From: Methanomicrobiales archaeon | GTDB lineage: Archaea; Halobacteriota; Methanomicrobia; Methanomicrobiales; Methanomicrobiaceae | Reading direction: 5' to 3' | Length of the DNA: 18,947 nt | Assembly (NCBI GenBank): GCA_012523385.1 | Contig: JAAYIO010000028.1 | Location: 1-18,947, forward strand | In this document: positions 15,243 to 18,947 of the stretch, piece after piece | Layout: every line of letters starts with the position of its first letter | How positions within the stretch are numbered: position 1 is the first letter of the stretch | Made by a program: the position numbers and the translations under genes | Notes under the pieces: model-generated | Seen by the model: only the letters and a program-made list of their open reading frames with translations | The model's database searches: none | What the model was told of the DNA's origin: nothing

Positions 15243-16514
15243 ATGAACCAGGAAACGCATGATATACCGGGGCCACGAATTGAAATCACCTCCCGGAACG
15301 TGATGATTGATCAAAAAGCAGACATTCGTCTGCGGGGATTCAAACCTCACGCCAGAGTGACGATTACCACAGAGTTAACGGATGACAATGGCAGACTCTG
15401 GCGGGGAGTAGTTCCCTATACTCTCAACCCTCAGGGATGCCTGGAGATTACCTCTACAGAATCTAAAGGCAAGAGTTTTACCGAAATCGATCCGTGGGAG
15501 ATTTTTGACTCCATGCGACCGGTTGATGAACCGGATAAACCTGTACCGCTCTTTGCAAAGACCACAATCAATCCATTGCGGATTGAAATACAGGCCCGGG
15601 CAGCCAACGGGGATTCAGCCCGGGGTGGTCTAAAACTCCATGTCTATAACGAGACGAATACTATCCGGGAAGAGGTCCGGGATGGCCCCTTGCAGGGCAC
15701 CCTCTTCTGCCCGACAGGGGAAGGCCCGTTTCCGGTGGTCATCTGTCTCGGTGGTTTGGAAGGCGGGTTCACCGAACCTCTCCCGGCACTGCTGGCATCC
15801 CACGACATCGCCACATTCTCTGTTGCCTACTTTGGAAAAAAACCCCTCACTGAAGAACTTAGTCTGGTGCCACTCGAATTCTTTGACCATGCGGTTGCCT
15901 ATCTTGAGGCATATCCTGCAGTGGATACCAATCGGATGGGCATCTATGGCTCCTCCAAAGGTGGAGAACTGGCTTTACTCCTTGCCTCCCGCAACGAACA
16001 GGTGCGTGTGGTGGCCGCATACTCACCGTCCTCAGTTGTCTGGCAGAGTCCAAAAGCAGGGGCTCCAAAGAGTTCATGGACTGTAGAAAAGAACCCGCTT
16101 CCCTTCATGCCGATGCATTACTCAGGGATGGATTTGCTAAAGCTCATGAGCGGGCGTCCAATTGCATTCCGCGGGATCCATGAACGGGGTCTGGAGAAGA
16201 ATCCGGATAAATTGGAAAAAACCCGAATTCCTGTCGAAGATATTCACGGACCGGTATTTTTGGTCTCCGGGACCGATGATGCAGTCTGGCCTGCAAGCCA
16301 GATGGCGGATTCCATAGAAGCATCCTTAAAGTCCGCAGGGATGCCGGTGACGCACTTGAAATACCGCGGGGCAGGTCATCTTACCACCCTTCCCGGACTC
16401 CCCGCACCAGAGATAGCGGGAACCCATATTTTCGGCGGCAAGTCTTTCAAATCCTCACTTGCTCTGGAGGATGCGTGGCAGAAGATGGTGGCATTCTTTA
16501 CAGAAAACCTCTGA
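15243..16514 (+). CDS. BAAT / acyl-CoA thioesterase-like alpha/beta hydrolase
   Basis: A 423-residue two-domain protein. Residues about 8-125 form the Ig-like domain of the acyl-CoA thioesterase/bile acid-CoA:amino acid N-acyltransferase family (RLRGFKPHARVTITTELTDD). Residues about 145-423 form an alpha/beta hydrolase. The nucleophile elbow is GSSKG (residues 236-240, Ser238), with an acidic residue in GTDDAVWP (Asp345/346) and the histidine in GAGHL (His379), a complete catalytic triad. Relatives hydrolyse acyl-CoA thioesters or transfer the acyl group; the substrate in an archaeon with ether lipids is unclear. There is no signal peptide, so it is cytoplasmic. The ATG follows a purine-rich GAAGAAGAG. 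The family is scattered in archaea, so transfer from bacteria is plausible, but base composition gives no sign of it. Confidence 0.88.
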   Translation: MNQETHDIPGPRIEITSRNVMIDQKADIRLRGFKPHARVTITTELTDDNGRLWRGVVPYTLNPQGCLEITSTESKGKSFTEIDPWEIFDSMRPVDEPDKPVPLFAKTTINPLRIEIQARAANGDSARGGLKLHVYNETNTIREEVRDGPLQGTLFCPTGEGPFPVVICLGGLEGGFTEPLPALLASHDIATFSVAYFGKKPLTEELSLVPLEFFDHAVAYLEAYPAVDTNRMGIYGSSKGGELALLLASRNEQVRVVAAYSPSSVVWQSPKAGAPKSSWTVEKNPLPFMPMHYSGMDLLKLMSGRPIAFRGIHERGLEKNPDKLEKTRIPVEDIHGPVFLVSGTDDAVWPASQMADSIEASLKSAGMPVTHLKYRGAGHLTTLPGLPAPEIAGTHIFGGKSFKSSLALEDAWQKMVAFFTENL

Positions 16515-16639
16515 CCCCTTCCATTTTAAAAAAACGTCCCGTCCACGGACATTGGACATCTTATCACATGAGGGGAAAATACGTTAATTTTTTGCCGTCA
16601 TCCTTATTACCCCTACGACAAATATCAGTTTGTGAGAAT

Positions 16640-17122
16640 ATGGATACGAAACCGCTAAAGATTCCCAAAATGACGAAGGCAGAATATGATGACCTGATTG
16701 AACGCCAGTACATATCCCGCATTGCATTTGCAGGCTGTGATAACCCCTATATCGCACCGTTCATGTACGTCTTTGACAAAAAATACCTGTACTTCCTTTC
16801 CACAAAATACGGCAGAAAAATGGATTATTTTGCCGCAAATCCGCAGGTATCCGTCCAGATTGAAGAGTACATGCCCGATCTCTCGTCTTTTACCTTTGTA
16901 AGCCTTCAGGGCAAGATAGAAGAAGTGACGAATCCGGATTTGAAAAGACATGTAAAAGAACAGTTCGTGGCCATGATGAAACGGCACCAACTCTCTCCAC
17001 GAGCACTCTCTGCAATTGGGTACAACCCTGACGAACCCGTGGAAAACATCATCGACGGCGAACGTTCTGCAGTCTGGAAACTGGTTGGTGTGAAAGATAT
17101 TGTGGCCCTGAAAAACGGCTGA
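16640..17122 (+). CDS. Pyridoxamine 5'-phosphate oxidase-like FMN split-barrel protein
   Basis: A 160-residue protein of the FMN-binding split-barrel superfamily, cytoplasmic and probably a dimer. The N-terminal part MTKAEYDDLIERQYISRIAF then NPYIAPFMYVFDKKYLYFLS, followed by KYGRKMDYFAANPQVSVQIE and SFTFVSLQGKIEEV, follows the family pattern of strands with an FMN phosphate site near the Tyr-Gly-Arg-Lys turn. True PNPOx activity is unlikely; many relatives bind FMN, F420 or heme. The frame is open upstream to 16475, but those residues overlap the previous gene and look non-coding. ATG at 16640 is preceded by GTGAG about 5 nt upstream. Confidence 0.85.
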   Translation: MDTKPLKIPKMTKAEYDDLIERQYISRIAFAGCDNPYIAPFMYVFDKKYLYFLSTKYGRKMDYFAANPQVSVQIEEYMPDLSSFTFVSLQGKIEEVTNPDLKRHVKEQFVAMMKRHQLSPRALSAIGYNPDEPVENIIDGERSAVWKLVGVKDIVALKNG

Positions 17123-17259
17123 ATATCACTTATTTTTTCTTACTTAATCGTCTTTGTAGCCCGGTATTTCACGGACCCGTCATCAGAATTCAGGTCTTTT
17201 TGAAACCATTGCAATGAATAGCTATAGGGGATTTTGTTTCGTTTCGGGCCGACTTTATC

Positions 17260-17778
17260 TCACCGTTTGATCTCCAGTCCTACCTCATTTCTTCGCAGGA
17301 AGCCAAGTGTCCACGGATGATTGTAGCGCATCAGAAACAATTCTCCCAGCGGTTCAATCCCGGCTTTTTTGAGTCCTTCCCGCAGTCGCACCTCTGTTGC
17401 CGCAACCTTGCCTTTCCGGGCATATCCAGAGAAACGGATGACCGCAACCTCCCGAGCGGGCACCGTTGAGATCTGTACCCGGTCGTCCAGCGGGTCAGGG
17501 ATATCATCCCGGGTTTTTCCCGGTGGCATAACAAATGACATCGACGCCGCATCGGTAACCACGGGTGACGTCATCGCAATCTGTTGGGACGTGATCACCG
17601 GAGAGGTCATCGATATGTTATTTTGGGCGGCATTTTTACCGGTAATATAGGCAAAGAGGAGATTGAAACCGTCGTTACCTCCGGTACTCGCAACTGTTGC
17701 CAGCACCACGGCAGGATACCTCCTAAATTCAATTTCTCCTCTCGCACCAGTTATTTCATAGGGAATGGTATTACTCAT
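17260..17778 (-). CDS. SOUL family heme-binding protein
   Basis: A 172-residue soluble protein of the SOUL/HBP family, small beta-barrel proteins that bind heme or other tetrapyrroles. Marks: FRRYPAVVLATV near the N-terminus, FNLLFAYITGKN, the repeated MTSPV motif (ISMTSPVITSQQIAMTSPVV), SFVMP and the C-terminal RYNHPWTLGFLRRNEVGLEI. No signal peptide, so cytoplasmic. The start ATG at 17778 follows GAAGAGA. It sits near genes linked to FMN and methionine sulfoxide repair, which hints at redox or tetrapyrrole-related stress, but they are on mixed strands and no operon is visible. In a methanogen the ligand could be a porphinoid other than heme. Confidence 0.92.
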   Translation of the reverse strand: MSNTIPYEITGARGEIEFRRYPAVVLATVASTGGNDGFNLLFAYITGKNAAQNNISMTSPVITSQQIAMTSPVVTDAASMSFVMPPGKTRDDIPDPLDDRVQISTVPAREVAVIRFSGYARKGKVAATEVRLREGLKKAGIEPLGELFLMRYNHPWTLGFLRRNEVGLEIKR

Positions 17779-17858
17779 GTTCTCTTCATCTCTTGTAAGG
17801 GGTTATTATTCATGTTCATGAAAGGTTCGCCGGGAAAATCCCGTCTTTTTTGCTGAGG

Positions 17859-18182
17859 TTATTGCAGCAACTGTTCCATCTTGTTCCGGTCAAACCCAAA
17901 GATATAGTCATCGCCTATCCTGACAACAGGAGCACCGATGCGCCCCGTCTTTTCAATGAGAAGGTCTCTTGCCTCTGCATCCATCGTGAGGTCAATCTCA
18001 TCGTATGTCACATTCTGTTCGCGGAGATATGCCTTTATTTCCCGACAGTTATGACATTGCGGTGTCGAATAGACGGTGACAGTTTTCTTTTTGTCCCATG
18101 TTCTCTCGATGAACGCCTCACGCCCGGAATATTTCTTGTATCTCGCGTATGCGCCGGGGTTTTTCGTTGCATAACTCGGGTG
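17859..18182 (-). pseudogene. Glutaredoxin domain of a broken MsrA-glutaredoxin fusion
   Basis: Immediately after the TAA that ends the msrA frame (18183-18185), the same frame continues for 107 codons with no further stop until 17859-17861. It first completes MsrA (HPSYATKNPGAY, then YSGREAFIERTW) and then encodes a glutaredoxin-like thioredoxin fold. That fold starts VTVYSTPQCHNCREIKAYL with a CxxC active site (CHNC), then GAPVVRIGDDYIFGFD with the cis-proline, and ends NKMEQLLQ. No ATG or suitable start precedes the glutaredoxin domain, so it cannot easily be a separate gene. Fusion of MsrA to a glutaredoxin would provide its own reductant. Either the TAA is a nonsense mutation or it is read through. 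Confidence 0.75.
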
Positions 18183-18644
18183 TTATTCTTCGGCGGTGTA
18201 GTACGTTGTGTAAGGCAAAATTACCGGTGCAACGGCTTTCGTAAACTTTCCCGAATCGTTTATGGCCTTCTTCGAGAGTTCTGCCGCCTCTTTCTGCTCT
18301 TCATCGTGGAAGAAGACTGCAGTCCGATACTGCGAACCCTTGTCGGCGAACTGGCCTGTCACATCGGTTGGATCAATCTGTGTCCAGAACACATTCAGTA
18401 GTGTTTGGTATGAGACCTGCTCAGGAGAATATGTAACCTGCACTGCCTCGACATGTCCCGTTTTTCCGGAAGAAACCTTTTCGTACGTTGCATCTTCCTT
18501 TGTCCCTCCGGAATACCCGGCCACAGCTGTTATGACACCCTCAACCTTTTCAAACGGCAGCTGCATGCACCAGAAGCATCCGCCAGCAAATGTCGCCTTA
18601 TTCAAGACCTTTCTCCCCCATACCTGTTCAACCTCTCCGGTCAT
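18183..18644 (-). CDS. msrA: Peptide methionine sulfoxide reductase MsrA, ended early by in-frame TAA
   Basis: MsrA reduces methionine-S-sulfoxide in proteins and free methionine. The 153-residue frame carries the active-site motif FAGGCFWC, then FEKVEGVITAVAGYSGG, and YEKVSSGKTGHVEAVQVTY, covering most of the fold. It stops right after PYTTYYTAEE. In the family this is followed by a residue, often Tyr, and the HQxY motif whose Tyr helps to bind the substrate (Tyr134 in E. coli, from memory), so the truncated product should be impaired. The coding frame goes on without interruption to 17859 with the missing end and a glutaredoxin domain. ATG at 18644 has a weak ribosome binding site; TTG at 18605 behind GGGGGAGAAAGG, giving LNKATFAGGCFWC, is an alternative start. 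Confidence 0.85.
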   Translation of the reverse strand: MTGEVEQVWGRKVLNKATFAGGCFWCMQLPFEKVEGVITAVAGYSGGTKEDATYEKVSSGKTGHVEAVQVTYSPEQVSYQTLLNVFWTQIDPTDVTGQFADKGSQYRTAVFFHDEEQKEAAELSKKAINDSGKFTKAVAPVILPYTTYYTAEE

Positions 18645-18923
18645 CCCGGAAGAAACGGATCAATATGCGTACCGGGTATGGATACCCTGTGACCACATGT
18701 TCTACCGATTCCTTCCTATGGACTGTAATGGGAATACCTCGTATTAAATCATCTCATCATCCGGACACAATAATCTCAGAAGGCTTGATATAAGGCACAA
18801 ATGGTCATTTTCGGAGGGTGAGGATGAGATGAACTGGTGAAAAAACAAAGCGGCTCAGTCATGGATTTCGGATGCCGTGTGTAACGGTATTAATCTCCAT
18901 AAAACCCCAATACTACGGCAAGG
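18645..18923. other. Spacer, nothing recognised
   Basis: About 280 bp between the msrA start (leftward) and a possible gene start at the right edge. I see no gene or RNA element in it; the divergent promoters are presumably here. Confidence 0.4.
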
Positions 18924-18935
18924 ATGAGACAGACC

Positions 18936-18947
18936 ATGAAGAAAACC
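18936..18947 (+). CDS. Possible start of a gene running off the right edge
   Basis: ATG followed by Lys-Lys-Thr codons, with AAGGATGAG about 8 nt upstream as a possible ribosome binding site. An in-frame ATG at 18924 is an alternative start. An MKKT beginning is typical of a signal peptide, but only four codons are visible, so no product can be named. Confidence 0.25.

Noticed and set aside
17345..17366. tRNA-like GGTTCAATCC T-loop sequence
   Set aside because: It lies inside the SOUL gene and no matching acceptor or anticodon arms are present.
13884..18185. Reassignment of TAA to tyrosine, or pyrrolysine insertion
   Set aside because: TAA ends several intact genes here and pyrrolysine uses TAG, so a code change is not the simplest reading; single nonsense mutations or sequence errors are more likely until a genome-wide scan is done.
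17850..18401. 183-codon plus-strand frame near the right end
   Set aside because: It is antisense to the MsrA-glutaredoxin fusion, is unusually rich in Cys, Phe and Arg, and has no ribosome binding site; the minus strand explains the region fully.
1..18947. CRISPR array, defence system or complete mobile element
   Set aside because: No regular short direct repeats with spacers, no transposase, integrase or nuclease genes were found in any frame I could interpret.

Overview
The window looks like a chromosomal stretch from a methanogenic archaeon, most likely of the order Methanomicrobiales. The evidence is an archaeal-type phosphoglycerate kinase, a CbiZ adenosylcobinamide amidohydrolase, a DUF2193-like protein, DUF4013 membrane proteins, a CxxC-x17-CxxC mini-protein, a PEGA-type surface protein with an archaeosortase-like tail, and archaeal TATA boxes 25-60 nt upstream of start codons. 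Genes have moderate GC, and the spacers between them are AT-rich and often contain decayed sequence. I see no tRNA, rRNA, CRISPR array or intact insertion sequence.

Layout. Positions 1-609 (minus) hold the N-terminal part of a DUF2193-like protein that runs off the left edge. A small unknown gene (835-1095, minus) and a 700-bp spacer follow. A very long all-TPR protein (about 1802-4996) comes next, then a DUF4013 membrane protein (5198-5806). About 2 kb further on the same arrangement recurs as a second copy: a decayed fragment of the TPR 3' end (about 6770-6950), a conserved promoter region, and an intact DUF4013 paralog (7169-7825). This is an old tandem duplication in which the TPR part has died and the membrane protein has survived. 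A small membrane protein lies between the copies (6459-6662, minus).

Positions 7990-11663 are a minus-strand metabolic block: cbiZ (corrinoid salvage), pgk (gluconeogenesis), a QueG-like double [4Fe-4S] protein and the CxxC mini-protein. Two unrecognised multi-spanning membrane proteins (12285-12866 and 12938-13459) follow, the first ending in two tandem hairpins. A PEGA surface-protein gene at 13614-14030 is broken by an in-frame TAA. Then comes a fluoride-resistance operon on the minus strand: a fluoride riboswitch (about 14924-14988), fluC/crcB, and a DUF190 gene overlapping it by ATGA.

The right end carries a BAAT/acyl-CoA thioesterase-like hydrolase, an FMN split-barrel protein, a SOUL heme-binding protein, and an msrA-glutaredoxin fusion that is also cut by an in-frame TAA.

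The strongest observations are: (1) two separate genes in which a TAA stands where the family usually has tyrosine, with the downstream frame perfectly intact; (2) the TPR/DUF4013 duplication with its decayed remnant; (3) the archaeal fluoride riboswitch with its operon; and (4) a TPR gene whose coding sequence runs about 105 nt upstream of any canonical start codon. I did not find a clear new defence or mobile system.
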